Part shown: positions 25,549 through 34,426 of the stretch, piece by piece | How positions within the stretch are numbered: the first letter of the stretch is position 1 | Layout of the letters: every line of letters starts with the position of its first letter | Origin: Anaerolineae bacterium | Lineage (GTDB): Bacteria > Chloroflexota > Anaerolineae > Aggregatilineales > JAFGMM01 | DNA length: 64,000 nucleotides | NCBI GenBank assembly: GCA_027494055.1 | Contig: JAOSJO010000026.1 | Coordinates: forward strand, 67,094-131,093 | Reading direction: 5' to 3' | Position numbers and translations under genes: made by a program | Notes under the pieces: model-generated | Told to the model about the DNA's origin: nothing | Databases searched by the model: none | What the model saw: only the letters and a program-made list of their open reading frames with translations

Positions 25549-26409
25549 TCAGCCGGCGCTCAGCGTCTTGACCGACGCCTTGGAGCGCGTCTCTTGCAGC
25601 TCCAGCGGGGCCGGCGCGTGCTCCAGGATGCTGCGCGACAGCTCAATCACCTCGCTCGCCTCCTTCGGCGAGAGGCAGCCCACCGTCACCATGTCCTGCG
25701 GGCGGATCGTGTGCCACACGAACGTGAGGCCCTGGAAGGGGCGGAGCTGCCCGGCGGCCAGCGGCTTGATCGTCATCACCGGCCTGGCCGCGTTCTGGAT
25801 GACGCGCGCCACCCAGTCTACCTCAACCTGCATGAGGAACCCCATCGCGTTGTAGATCGCGATGTAGGTCGCGACATCGAGGCCGGTCTCGTCGGCGTAG
25901 ACAATCGCCTCCGGCATGTGCGTGCTCAGGCCGGGGATCATGTCCCGCGCGCGGATCGCCCGGCAGATCTGGTCCATGTGGCGGATCTCGCGCGTGCAGC
26001 GGTCAACCAGCGCGTCAGTGGTGCACTGGTGGGGCATGCAGAACGTCGGGCGATAGCGCGCCATGTCATCCAGGACGCGCGCGACCTCGCCGGGGTCTAA
26101 GCCCTCCGCCGGGGTGCGCGGCGAGATGGGAAACGCGGGTGTGATGATCAGGATGGCCCTGACGCCGGTGCGATCCTCGGCTTCCTCAATCGCCTCACGC
26201 AGCAGGGGCGCGGGCGGCCCCATGACCGTGTCCACGCCGGCGCGGAAGAAGACCTCCATCACGTCGGCGATCTTCCGCCGGTCCATGTGGGTTTTGATGT
26301 AGGCGTCTTTGGCCGCGGAGGTGTGGCTGTAGCCGAGAAACCAGTTCGTCCCGACAATCAACCGCGACACCGACACGCCGCCGACAGTCGTCCTCGGAAA
26401 GCTGGTCAT
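25549..26409 (-). CDS. Conserved protein of unknown function, TIM-barrel-like
   Basis: 286 aa from the ATG at 26409, behind GGGAG; longer upstream readings lack a site. Starts TTVGGVSVSRLIVGTNWFLG, then YSHTSAAKD, continues with AGVDTVMGPP, AILIITPAFPI, FCMPHQCTTDALVDR, MIPGLSTHMPEAI and PVMTIKPLAAGQLRP. Regular strand-helix alternation and the strand-end polar residues suggest a beta/alpha barrel distantly like aldo-keto reductases, but no catalytic tetrad is certain. I do not recognise a characterised relative. It lies between the HAD pair and the signal peptidases, on the same strand. Confidence 0.55.
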   Translation of the reverse strand: MTSFPRTTVGGVSVSRLIVGTNWFLGYSHTSAAKDAYIKTHMDRRKIADVMEVFFRAGVDTVMGPPAPLLREAIEEAEDRTGVRAILIITPAFPISPRTPAEGLDPGEVARVLDDMARYRPTFCMPHQCTTDALVDRCTREIRHMDQICRAIRARDMIPGLSTHMPEAIVYADETGLDVATYIAIYNAMGFLMQVEVDWVARVIQNAARPVMTIKPLAAGQLRPFQGLTFVWHTIRPQDMVTVGCLSPKEASEVIELSRSILEHAPAPLELQETRSKASVKTLSAG

Positions 26410-26577
26410 GGTGTGACTCCCGTGATCGGCGTAGCGCGCATAATAAAGAACAAAACGCGGCGTGATAGTCGTGCGTCGAACGCGCGCCGCGCGGTGATTG
26501 TACCCGGTTTTGCGACGCCGCCAAAACGCGCAGGGCGCATCTGCGCGCGCCCGCGCCCGCACCGGCCGGCGGGGGAC

Positions 26578-27192
26578 CTAATCGCCGGCATAGTCGTAGT
26601 GGCTCACGACGCCGAAGCCGTCCGGCGGCCAGTAGATGAGCCAGGCGCGCCCGACGATGTACGACCGGCCAATGGGGCCGAAGTCGTGCGAGTCGTTGGA
26701 GTTGTTGCGGTTGTCGCCAAGCACGAAGAACTCATCCGGCCCAAGCGCCCACGCGCCGGCATAGCGGGAGGGGCCTCGGATATACGGCTCCTCAAGCCGC
26801 TGCCCGTTGACGGAAACCTGCCCGCCTTCGATCTCGACGCGGTCGCCCGGCACGCCGATCACGCGCTTGATGAAGTCACGGTCCGGGTCCCTGGGATAGT
26901 GGAACACGATGACGTCGCCGCGTTCCGGGTCGCCGAGCATGTACGCAATGCGGCTGACGATGATGCGCTGGCCGTCATGGAAGTTCGGTTCCATGCTGTC
27001 GCCCTGCACCTCGTAGCGCGCGGTGGTCAGGTTGACAAGGGTGTAGATTGCCAGGATGACGATGGCCGTCTCCGCCACATCGCGGATGAGGCGGCGGTAG
27101 CTCCGCGCCCTGGGCTGGGGGCCTGCTTTGGGTTCTGCCTCTGCAATTGAGACTTCAGTAGGACGCAGGTTCTCTCTCGCCACTGCCAGCAA
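26578..27192 (-). CDS. lepB: Signal peptidase I (copy 2)
   Basis: 204 aa if it starts at the TTG at 27192; a GTG at 27183 is an alternative and neither has a strong ribosome site. One N-terminal membrane helix (about 36-55), then box B with nucleophile Ser (VQGDSMEPNFHDG, near 66), box C/D RGDVIVFHYP and Lys in DFIKRVIGVPGD (near 109), and box E FVLGDNRNNSNDS. Cleaves signal peptides on the outer face of the membrane. Tandem with a second copy 45 bases upstream. Confidence 0.95.
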   Translation of the reverse strand: MLAVARENLRPTEVSIAEAEPKAGPQPRARSYRRLIRDVAETAIVILAIYTLVNLTTARYEVQGDSMEPNFHDGQRIIVSRIAYMLGDPERGDVIVFHYPRDPDRDFIKRVIGVPGDRVEIEGGQVSVNGQRLEEPYIRGPSRYAGAWALGPDEFFVLGDNRNNSNDSHDFGPIGRSYIVGRAWLIYWPPDGFGVVSHYDYAGD

Positions 27193-27237
27193 CCGACACG
27201 ATCAGGAATCGAAGGGGGTGTTGATCGGGGACACCCG

Positions 27238-27831
27238 TCACGGGTTCGGAACGTTCAGCGCATTGGCGTAGTCTGGCACGATGCCCCATGACTGCGGCGG
27301 CCAGAGCGAAATCCACGCGCGGCCCACGATCAGCGTGCGGTCGATGGGACCGAAGTAGTGCGAGTCGCGCGAGTTGTTGCGATTGTCGCCAAGCACAAAA
27401 TACTCCTCCGGGCCGAGCTGCCACTCGCCGGAGTAGTGGCCCAGGTCCTCGATGTACGGCTCATTGAGCAGCGTGTCGTTGACGTAGACCGCGCCGTTCT
27501 CGATGACGATGTGATCCCCCGGCAGGCCGACAAGGCGCTTGATGAGATCCTTGCCGGTGGGGTCGGTCGGGTTGCGGAGCACTACCACATCGCCGCGCTG
27601 CGGCTCGCCGAGCATGTACGCCGCACGGCTGACGACCAGTCGTTGCCCGTCATGGAAGTTCGGCTCCATGCTCCGCCCTTCGACCATGTACTGCGGCAGC
27701 GTGAGGTTGACGAAGGTGTAGATCGCCAGCATCAGCAGCAGGGTCTCTACAACCTCGCGAAGGAACGGGCGGACCCGGTTGATCTTCGGTTGTGGGCCTG
27801 GGTCATCCTGCGAGTACGGGTACTGGTACAA
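27238..27831 (-). CDS. lepB: Signal peptidase I (copy 1)
   Basis: 197 aa; TTG start at 27831 supported by GGAGG seven bases upstream. Same plan as the downstream copy: membrane helix about 27-44, Ser in VEGRSMEPNFHDG (near 54; Arg replaces the usual Asp/Asn before it), RGDVVVLRNP, Lys in DLIKRLVGLPGD (near 98) and FVLGDNRNNSRDS. A recent tandem duplication with divergence. The many secreted and lipoprotein genes in the window are natural clients. Confidence 0.95.
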   Translation of the reverse strand: MYQYPYSQDDPGPQPKINRVRPFLREVVETLLLMLAIYTFVNLTLPQYMVEGRSMEPNFHDGQRLVVSRAAYMLGEPQRGDVVVLRNPTDPTGKDLIKRLVGLPGDHIVIENGAVYVNDTLLNEPYIEDLGHYSGEWQLGPEEYFVLGDNRNNSRDSHYFGPIDRTLIVGRAWISLWPPQSWGIVPDYANALNVPNP

Positions 27832-28081
27832 AACGGTCCTCCCCGACGTTTCTTAAATTATACCGCCTGATCGCGCGGCGCGGGCGGCGCGGTCGGCCGT
27901 TTTTCGAGAAATCTAATCGTCTTCTAATGCGCAGCGCACCGCCGACAGCGCGCCGCGCCACCGAAGTGACGCGACGGCGTCATTATAGCAGAGCGGCGCG
28001 CAGGGGCAATCGCGGCAGGGGTGCATTCTACAATAGCGACGACTTCACGGGCAAGGACCTGCTCCAATAAACAGCGGATGG

Positions 28082-28114
28082 TAGCTTCCCGAAGCTTGAA
28101 CTTCCGGGAAGCTA
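28082..28114. repeat. AGCTTCC-type hairpin repeat, copy 2
   Basis: TAGCTTCCCGAAG, a CTTGAA loop and CTTCCGGGAAGCTA: 13-base arms with one unpaired base. Its build (outer AGCT, inner GAAGCTTGAACTTC) parallels the element at 17892-17925. Confidence 0.6.
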
Positions 28115-28218
28115 TAGAAGCAACCCGACGACTGATGGATTTTGACAATTACACTGGCAATGCCTCTTGACCGCCCTGTAGAGGCACAGCACGCTGTATC
28201 TCACCGCCATATCTGGCG

Positions 28219-28247
28219 GTAGGGACGAACCGCCGATTCGCCCCTGC
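28219..28247. repeat. REP-like palindrome, family 1, copy 4
   Basis: GTAGGGACGAACC then GCCGATTCGCCCCTGC; same frame as copies 1 and 3. A trailing ACTCCCTAC ten bases on repeats the closing arm. Confidence 0.6.
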
Positions 28248-28484
28248 ACTCCCTACATCGCCAGGTTTGTGATGGGCGCATACAGTGCCGCGACTCTGCG
28301 AAGAGATTGCCAAGATAATCTATCAAAATGCATCAGTCGCGGGAACCAGAAAGTGGACAGATCTGTCCCGCCCTTTGTCGTCGCGCCGCCGCCCGGCGCG
28401 ACCTGGCACGGACTATGCATGTTTCGCCGGTTGATGATACAGTAAAGGCGCGTGCGAAAATCCGGAAGAACGGGAGAGGCTGCC

Positions 28485-29996
28485 ATGAATCGGAAAACCC
28501 TGGGTCGTATCTTCATCCTGGTCCTGCTGGCCGGAGCCATGCCAGGCGTGGGCATCGCTGGCGCGCAGACCGCGCCCGAAGGCGAAGACGCCGCCCTCGT
28601 CATGCTCATGGAGGGCGACCTGTGGCTGTGGCGGGAGATGCCCCCGACATTCGAACAACTGACCACGACCGGGCACAACGCGCAGCTCGCGCTCGCGCCG
28701 GATGGCAAGCAGGTTGCCTACACCTCGGTCGCTGAGGTCGGCAGGGCGGCGCTCGAAAGCCCCGGCGGCGTGGGCGATAGCCCGCTGCCTGTTGACATCT
28801 GGGTGCTTGACATCGAGTCCAAGCAGGCGAGCACGGTGGCCCGGCAGCCGGCCGACGCCTCCTATATGGCTGAGGGCGTCGCCGACAACTTCATCACCCG
28901 CTCCGCGCCCTCGTGGTCGCCGGATGGGGCGTACCTGGTGTGGATGGAGTTCAGCTTCGCCGCTGGCGACTACCAGCTTGTGACCTACGCGGTGGCGAGC
29001 GGCGAAACCCAGGTGATCGTGCCGGCGCTGCCCGCGCAGGCCGGCGTCCCCGGCATCCGGGACCCGCTCTGGGGCCTCGGTGGGATCGCGGTGCGCCTGA
29101 CGGTGCCGAACGCGGCCGGCGACGGCGCGGAGGAGGCCATCCTGGTCTACGACGCGAGCGGCGCGCTCAAGGCCGAGGCGCGGCTGAGCGCGGGCGACGA
29201 CGGGACCGTGGTCGATTGCTTCTGGGTATCCGATGGCGCAAAGGATTACGTCGGCGTGGCATATTCGTCCGGCAGTTGGGTGCTGGTCGATCCAGAGACC
29301 GGTGACGCGCGCCCGCTGACGGGCACGCCGGAGCAGTACAGCCTCCCCTTCCCGGAGGCGTCGGGCAAGATGGCGTTCGCGCCGACCCTCGGCCAGGAGG
29401 CGGGCCTGCGGTTCGCCTGGCTGTTCACGTCCGCATCGGGCGACCAGACGTGGGAGCTGCCCTTCACGGGCGGCCCGCAGCAGGTCGCGCTCTCCACGAC
29501 GGGGCAGACCGTGGCCTACATCGGCGACGAGGGCATCTACATCTGGCGTGACGGGCAGACCGGGAAGATCGCCGGCACCGAGCCGGCCGGCGGCGACCCG
29601 ACCACTGGCGTGGTCTGGGGCGTGACCGGTTGGCGCGTTGCGAGCACGGCGGTGGTGGTTGAACCCGGCGCTGGCCCCGAAGTGGAGGCGCCTACCACAC
29701 AGGCGGCGACGCCCCTGGCGCCCACGGTGCCGGACGACTTCGAGTGCCCCGGCGCGCCATCGCCCCGGCTGACGGTTGGCGGCCAGGGCCGCGTGACGCC
29801 CGGAACCCCGAACCGGATGCGCGCCGAACCCGGCGGGCGCTACGTCCGCGACATCCCGGCGGGCGGCACATTCGACGTGCTGGATGGGCCGGTGTGCGAA
29901 GGCGGCTTCGTGTGGTGGAGGGTCAACTATCGCGGCACCGAGGGCTGGACCGCCGAGGGCCAGGGCGAGCAGTACTGGCTGGAGCCGGCCCCGTAG
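28485..29996 (+). CDS. Secreted beta-propeller-like protein with C-terminal SH3b domain
   Basis: 503 aa from the ATG at 28485 behind GGGAGAGG. Signal peptide LGRIFILVLLAGAMPGVGIA up to AGAQ. Then PD40/WD40-like blades: LALAPDGKQVAYTSV, APSWSPDGAYLVWMEF, ALSTTGQTVAYIGDEGIYIW; a Thr/Pro linker near 410; and a bacterial SH3 domain, NRMRAEPGGRYVRDIPAGG to WWRVNYRGTEGWTAEG. Such proteins are extracytoplasmic and often bind surface glycans or peptidoglycan; no enzyme motif is visible. Ends before a strong terminator. Confidence 0.78.
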   Translation: MNRKTLGRIFILVLLAGAMPGVGIAGAQTAPEGEDAALVMLMEGDLWLWREMPPTFEQLTTTGHNAQLALAPDGKQVAYTSVAEVGRAALESPGGVGDSPLPVDIWVLDIESKQASTVARQPADASYMAEGVADNFITRSAPSWSPDGAYLVWMEFSFAAGDYQLVTYAVASGETQVIVPALPAQAGVPGIRDPLWGLGGIAVRLTVPNAAGDGAEEAILVYDASGALKAEARLSAGDDGTVVDCFWVSDGAKDYVGVAYSSGSWVLVDPETGDARPLTGTPEQYSLPFPEASGKMAFAPTLGQEAGLRFAWLFTSASGDQTWELPFTGGPQQVALSTTGQTVAYIGDEGIYIWRDGQTGKIAGTEPAGGDPTTGVVWGVTGWRVASTAVVVEPGAGPEVEAPTTQAATPLAPTVPDDFECPGAPSPRLTVGGQGRVTPGTPNRMRAEPGGRYVRDIPAGGTFDVLDGPVCEGGFVWWRVNYRGTEGWTAEGQGEQYWLEPAP

Positions 29997-30023
29997 CGCG
30001 GCGCTGGCAGGATAGCGCACTGA

Positions 30024-30050
30024 GGGCGGGCCACAGAACCCGCCCTTTTT
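30024..30050 (+). terminator. Intrinsic terminator after the propeller-SH3 gene
   Basis: Stem GGGCGGG/CCCGCCC with an eight-base loop followed by TTTTT, between convergent genes. Confidence 0.85.
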
Positions 30051-30068
30051 GCTGTCTGGTAGGTGGCC

Positions 30069-31301
30069 TCAGATCTCCCAGTCGGGCCGGGGGGTGGGCA
30101 GGCAGAGTACATGGTCCAGCGTCTCGAGAAGCGCGTCCGGACCGGAAAGCGCGTCGGTAAACGCCAGGCCGGTAGCCGGGCGCACGCCCAGCCACAGGCG
30201 CGTAAACGCGCCGACCGAGGCCGTGAGCGTGGGCAGCGCGGGGTCGGTCCCCGGCTCCGCGCCAGAGCACGGTCCCAGCGTCACCACGTAGTCGCCGCCG
30301 ATGCCACGCCAGGGCGCGCCTTCGTCGACGAAGCGCGTGATGGGGTCGCTCAACTTCAGGTTGAAGCGCGCCTCGCCGCCGCGCAGGTGCGTCCGTTCCA
30401 GGCAGCCCGGCAGGTCGCAGATGCGCATCTGCAGGTACGCGCTGGCGTGGTTGGTGTTCTCGAAGTCGGCGTGTCGGGTCAGCTTCCGGAAGCGGAGCGG
30501 CTGCCGGATCAGGTCCTGCAACTGGACGCCCTCCGGCTCGCGCATCCGCACGACGCGCACCTGGTCGCCCAGCCCGCGCAGCAGGGCCATAAGCTCAAGG
30601 AATTGCGCGCGTGTCTGGTAGGTCATCCACAAGATGAAGTACGGTCCGTTCACACCCTCGGCCAAAGCCCAGAGGTGGTGGGAGATTTCGCCGCCAGGGC
30701 CGTCCTCGTATCCGAGGCCGAAAGTGTGGCCGGGGATCCGCAGTATCCGCCCCTGGGTGAATTCAGGCGGCGTGACCGTGATGCTGCCGTGACCCCGGCG
30801 GCGCGCGAGGAACGCGGCGTGTACGCGCTCCCAATCATCTGGCGTGAGGCGGCGCGGCATAGGGGGCGCGACGTCTACCGCGAGCTGCGCGGGGTCGAAC
30901 GAGAGCCAGTGTTCGTACACGCCCGTGCCGAAGCCAAGCCGGTCGTAGTAGCCCTGCTCGAAAATGCCCAGACCGGCGACCAGCGCGCCTTCGGCAGCGT
31001 CGGCGGCCACCAACTGTGCGGTCAGGCTGGCGGCCAGCCCTTGTTTGCGCGCCACCCGGCTCGTGGCCACCGCGGTAACGCACGACCAGGGCAGGTCTTC
31101 GTCCAGGTAGCGCATCGTGCCCGGCATCGAGGCGGCCAGGCACTCCGCCTCGCCGTCGAAGTCCGCGACAAGGGCGCGCCCGCCCTCGATGAAGATGTCC
31201 ATCGCCTCTGCTTTGCTCGTATCCCTGAGCCACCCGACCTCGTACCAGATGCGGTGCGCGGCGGCCCGGTCCTTTTCGGGGCTATAGGGGCGGACCTGCA
31301 T
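30069..31301 (-). CDS. Eis-like GNAT N-acetyltransferase with SCP2-type C-terminus
   Basis: 410 aa. N-terminal GNAT domain (VRPYSPEKDRAAAHRIW to VAGLGIFEQGYYDRLGFGTG; acetyl-CoA loop in VARKQGLAASLTAQLV), a second GNAT-like domain in the middle and a C-terminal sterol-carrier-like domain ending with RLWLGVRPATGLAF. This three-part build and length are those of Eis, which acetylates aminoglycosides or lysines in some bacteria; related proteins have unknown substrates. Monocistronic, convergent with the propeller-SH3 gene. Confidence 0.8.
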   Translation of the reverse strand: MQVRPYSPEKDRAAAHRIWYEVGWLRDTSKAEAMDIFIEGGRALVADFDGEAECLAASMPGTMRYLDEDLPWSCVTAVATSRVARKQGLAASLTAQLVAADAAEGALVAGLGIFEQGYYDRLGFGTGVYEHWLSFDPAQLAVDVAPPMPRRLTPDDWERVHAAFLARRRGHGSITVTPPEFTQGRILRIPGHTFGLGYEDGPGGEISHHLWALAEGVNGPYFILWMTYQTRAQFLELMALLRGLGDQVRVVRMREPEGVQLQDLIRQPLRFRKLTRHADFENTNHASAYLQMRICDLPGCLERTHLRGGEARFNLKLSDPITRFVDEGAPWRGIGGDYVVTLGPCSGAEPGTDPALPTLTASVGAFTRLWLGVRPATGLAFTDALSGPDALLETLDHVLCLPTPRPDWEI

Positions 31302-31454
31302 GCGTGTGATCCTCCTGTGTGCGTATGCGCGGCGCGTGCAGCGGGCTTATTCTAACCCAAAAGCGCGCTCTGGCTCTGCCGAAGCTGGGCGGCGCGGGCA
31401 GCGGGCCGGCGGCTGGCGGCTATCGAATTTGCAGGGCGTCGGGAACTGCGCTAT

Positions 31455-31485
31455 CATCATGGGCGCGACCTCAGCGCCCATGATG
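31455..31485. repeat. Perfect 12-bp inverted repeat upstream of tRNA-Met
   Basis: CATCATGGGCGC, seven-base loop, GCGCCCATGATG. It lies 24 bases before the tRNA and has no T run, so it is more likely a regulatory or processing hairpin than a terminator. Confidence 0.6.
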
Positions 31486-31509
31486 GCCTGTGGTATGTCT
31501 GAGGGTAAT

Positions 31510-31581
31510 GGCGACGTAGCTCAATGGTAGAGCAGGGGACTCATAAGCCCTTGGTTGCTGGTTCAAATCCGGCCGTCGCCA
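31510..31581 (+). tRNA. tRNA-Met (CAT anticodon, elongator type)
   Basis: 72 bases fold as a normal cloverleaf: acceptor GGCGACG/CGTCGCC, D arm GCTC/GAGC, anticodon loop CTCATAA, T arm GCTGG/CCGGC with loop TTCAAAT, discriminator A. The first pair is G-C, so it is not an initiator tRNA. CCA is not encoded. The innermost anticodon-stem pair is A-G, a mismatch. A terminator follows at 31608. Lysidine modification to read AUA as Ile cannot be excluded from sequence alone. Confidence 0.95.
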
Positions 31582-31607
31582 ATCGATGACAGAGAGGCGG
31601 ACATCCG

Positions 31608-31627
31608 GCAGGGTGCCTGCTTTTTTT
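31608..31627 (+). terminator. Intrinsic terminator after tRNA-Met
   Basis: GCAGG, GTG loop, CCTGC, then seven T. Confidence 0.8.
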
Positions 31628-31826
31628 GCCGCTTGCGCGGCCTGGACGCTCCCTGCGCAGGTCGAGACCCGCTTCCATCTCCGGCAGCAAGAACAACTAC
31701 CTGATGCGACCCTGACGTATCGACAGGGGTTGATGACCTGATCGCTGTCGCATCGGGTTGCCGGTTTGCGTGCGCTGCACTGGCTTCGCGGCGCGCGAAC
31801 GCCGCCTTGCTCCGCCGGTCCGCGAC

Positions 31827-34426
31827 CTATGGCGCGACGGTGAAGTCGGCGCGCGCGGACCACGCGCCCGCCACGCCGTTGTTCACGCCGCGCGCCCACC
31901 AGCGGTAGTCGCCCGCCGCCAGTGTGCCGCCCGGCGTCACCTGGCACGTCCCGCCCGCGCACGTCACACCCGCGCCCACCGCGTAGGTCTGGTTGAGCAG
32001 GTACGCCCCGCCCAGCCCCGACACGTACAGCTCGTAGTGCGTCGCGTTCGGCAGTTCGCTCCAACTGTACGTCGGGCTGGTGTCGGTGATGGTTCCGACA
32101 GGCTGCTGCGGGACGGGCGCGTCGGGCACGGCGTCGACGGTGAAGTCGGCGCGCGCGCTCCACGGGCCTTTGCCGGTGGCGTTGCTGCCCTGCACCCACC
32201 AGGCGTATGCGCCGTCGGCGAGCGCGACGCCCGGCGCGACGGTGCACGTCCCGGCGGTGCAGGTCACCGCGACGCCGGCGGTGTAGAGCTGGTTGAGCAC
32301 CGCGCCGCCTGTGCCTTCCACGTACAGGCGGTAGTGGGTGGCGTACTGCGCCGCGCTCCACTGGAAGGCGGGCGCGTTCTGGTAGAGCGTGCCGGTGGGC
32401 TGCTGCGGCGCGGGCGCAGGCGGGAGCGGGTCGCCGACGAAGAAGTCCATGGCCGCGCTCCACGGGCCGTAGCCGCCCGGACTCCACGTGCGCACCCACC
32501 ATTGGTACGCACCGTCGGCGAGCGTCGCGCCGGTGCTGTGGCTGCACGTCGCCCCGTTGCAGGCGACAGCATCCTGCGCCCAGCCGTTGGAGACGTAGCC
32601 GCCGGGGCCGGAGACGTACAACAGGTAGTGCGTGGCGTTCGCCACGTCGCTCCACTGGTAGGTGGGCTGGTTGTCCGCGCCGATGTTGCCGGTCGGGTAG
32701 GTCAGCGTCGCCACCCCTGGCGTGGGTATCGCCACGGTGAAGTCAGCCTGCGCGCTCCAGGGACCTCTGCCGGTGGCGTTGCTGCCCTGCACCCACCACT
32801 GATACGCGCCGTTGGCGAGGGTCAGGCCGGGATCGACGGTGCACACGCCGCCGGTGCATGTCACTTCGCTGCCGGCGGTGTAGAGCTGGTTTAGCACCGC
32901 GCCGCCTGGGCCTTCCACGTACAGGCGGTAGTGGGTGGCGTACTGCGCCGCCTCCACTGGAAGGCGGGCGCGTTCTGGTAGAGCGTGCCGGTGGGCTGTT
33001 GCGGCGTGGGTGCGGGCGGGAGCGGGTCGCCGACGAAGAAATCCATGCTTGCGCTCCACGGGCCGTAGCCGCCCGAACTCCACGTGCGCACCCACCACGT
33101 GTGCGCGCCGTTGGCGAGCGTCGCGCCGGTGTCGTGGCTGCACGTCGTCCCGTTGCAGGCAACAGCATCCCGCACCCAGCCGTTGAAGACGTAGCTGTTG
33201 GGACCGGAGACGTACAACTGGTAGTGCGTGGCGTACTGCACGTCGTTCCACCAGTAGGTGGGCTGGTTGTCCGCGCCGATGTTGCCGGTAGGGGAGGTGA
33301 GCGTCGCCGCCCCCGGCACGGGTACCGCCACGGTGAAGTGCATCGGATTGCTCCACGGGCCGTCCCCGCCGTCGTTGCGGGCCTGCACCCACCACTGGTA
33401 CGCGCCGTTGGCGAGCGACGCGCCTGGCGTCGCGCTGCATGTCGCGTTGGGGCACACGGTGGGGGCCTGGAACCGCTCATCGATCACCATGCCGTCCGCG
33501 CCCCCGACGTACAGCCGGTAACTGGTTGCACCCTGGACCGCATTCCAGGAATATACCGGGTTGTTGATGATGATCGTGCCGTTCGGCGCGGTCAGGGTCG
33601 GCTGCCCCGGAGGGTTTGGCAGGCCGGCCATCATCGCCAGCAGCGCCCAGAACGCCTTCCCTTTCTGGTAGCAGTTGAAGCAGTGGGAGTGCTCGCAGGT
33701 GCTTGTACAGGTCGGGCACGCGTGCGTGTTGCACCAGGACTGGCACCAGCCGCAGGCGTCGGTTTCGTCGGGGAAGTACACGCCAGCGGGATTGTAGCTC
33801 TCGATGTCGGCGAAGTCGTAAAGAATCTTGTTGTGCGTCAGCACATACTGCCGAATCTGGTTGTTGCGGGCGTAGAGATTCCCGGTGGGGCCGGTCCCAT
33901 CGAGATGGCCGGTCATGTAGATGAAGTGGACGTTTGGGTAGTTCGCCTCCAGGCGGCTCATCTCGGTCAGGTAGAAGTCGACGTTAGCCTCGGTCGCGGT
34001 CGAGAGCTGGCCGCACCACGACCACATGACAACGTTGCGGTCGTTGTCGGCCCGGTTCAACTGGGTACGGGTGTAGGTGATCCAGTCGGGAGACCCCAGG
34101 TCGCCGACGCCGCTGGGTTCCACGTAGGAAAGCGACCCCGCCCCACTGTTGTAGCTGTACAGGCTGTTCTGCGCCCTCAGGATTTGCATCCCGGTTGTGA
34201 CCTGGCTGCCATGCGAGGTATGGCCGTACCAGACGCGGAATTGCTGTTTGGCAAGCTCGATGTACGCGGCAGGGACCTGGGTAATGTTGGTGTGGCGGTG
34301 GTCGGCGATGACCGGGTGCGCGAACGCGGCCTGCGCCGTTTCCGCCGGAAAAGGCGAAATACCTGGGCTGGTGAAGAGCAAACACAGGAGCGCGGCGAGC
34401 GTGAGACGTTGCAGCAGGTTCGACAT
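31827..34426 (-). CDS. Large secreted protein: unknown N-terminal domain, Cys cluster and six Ig/FN3-like repeats (frameshifted)
   Basis: About 866 aa. Signal peptide MSNLLQRLTLAALLCLLF up to AQAA. The N-terminal domain (about 35-225) has WYGHTSHGSQVTTGMQIL, MWSWCGQLST and NVHFIYMTGHLDGTG, possibly a hydrolase of SGNH-like build but without a clear Gly-Asp-Ser motif. A Cys/His-rich patch (CGWCQSWCNTHACPTC) precedes KGKAFWALLAMMAGL. Then six repeats of 90-100 aa, each with an ATHYxLYVSG or EG strand, a Cys pair and a GAYQWWV strand. Repeats 2-3 and 4-5 are a duplicated pair. One base is missing near 32955 relative to the sister repeat at 32350. Probably cell-surface or adhesive. Confidence 0.75.

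Larger units (their letters stand above)
27832..28484. other. Repeat-rich divergent intergenic region
   Basis: About 650 bases between divergent genes. It carries the hairpin at 28082-28114 and a family-1 REP at 28219. The rest shows no open frame with convincing composition. Confidence 0.5.

Noticed and set aside
31510..31581. tRNA-Met as an integration site for a genomic island
   Set aside because: No integrase gene lies beside it and I saw no repeat of the tRNA 3' end nearby; the only recombinase-like gene is 22 kb away and lacks its active residues.
31471..32655. Minus-strand open frame of 394 codons overlapping tRNA-Met and the Ig-repeat gene
   Set aside because: It is antisense to the tRNA and lies in a wrong frame of the repeat protein.
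31827..33455. Non-coding tandem repeats or CRISPR-like array
   Set aside because: The repetition is of about 290 bases and codes for Ig-like domains with conserved Cys and Trp residues in one frame.
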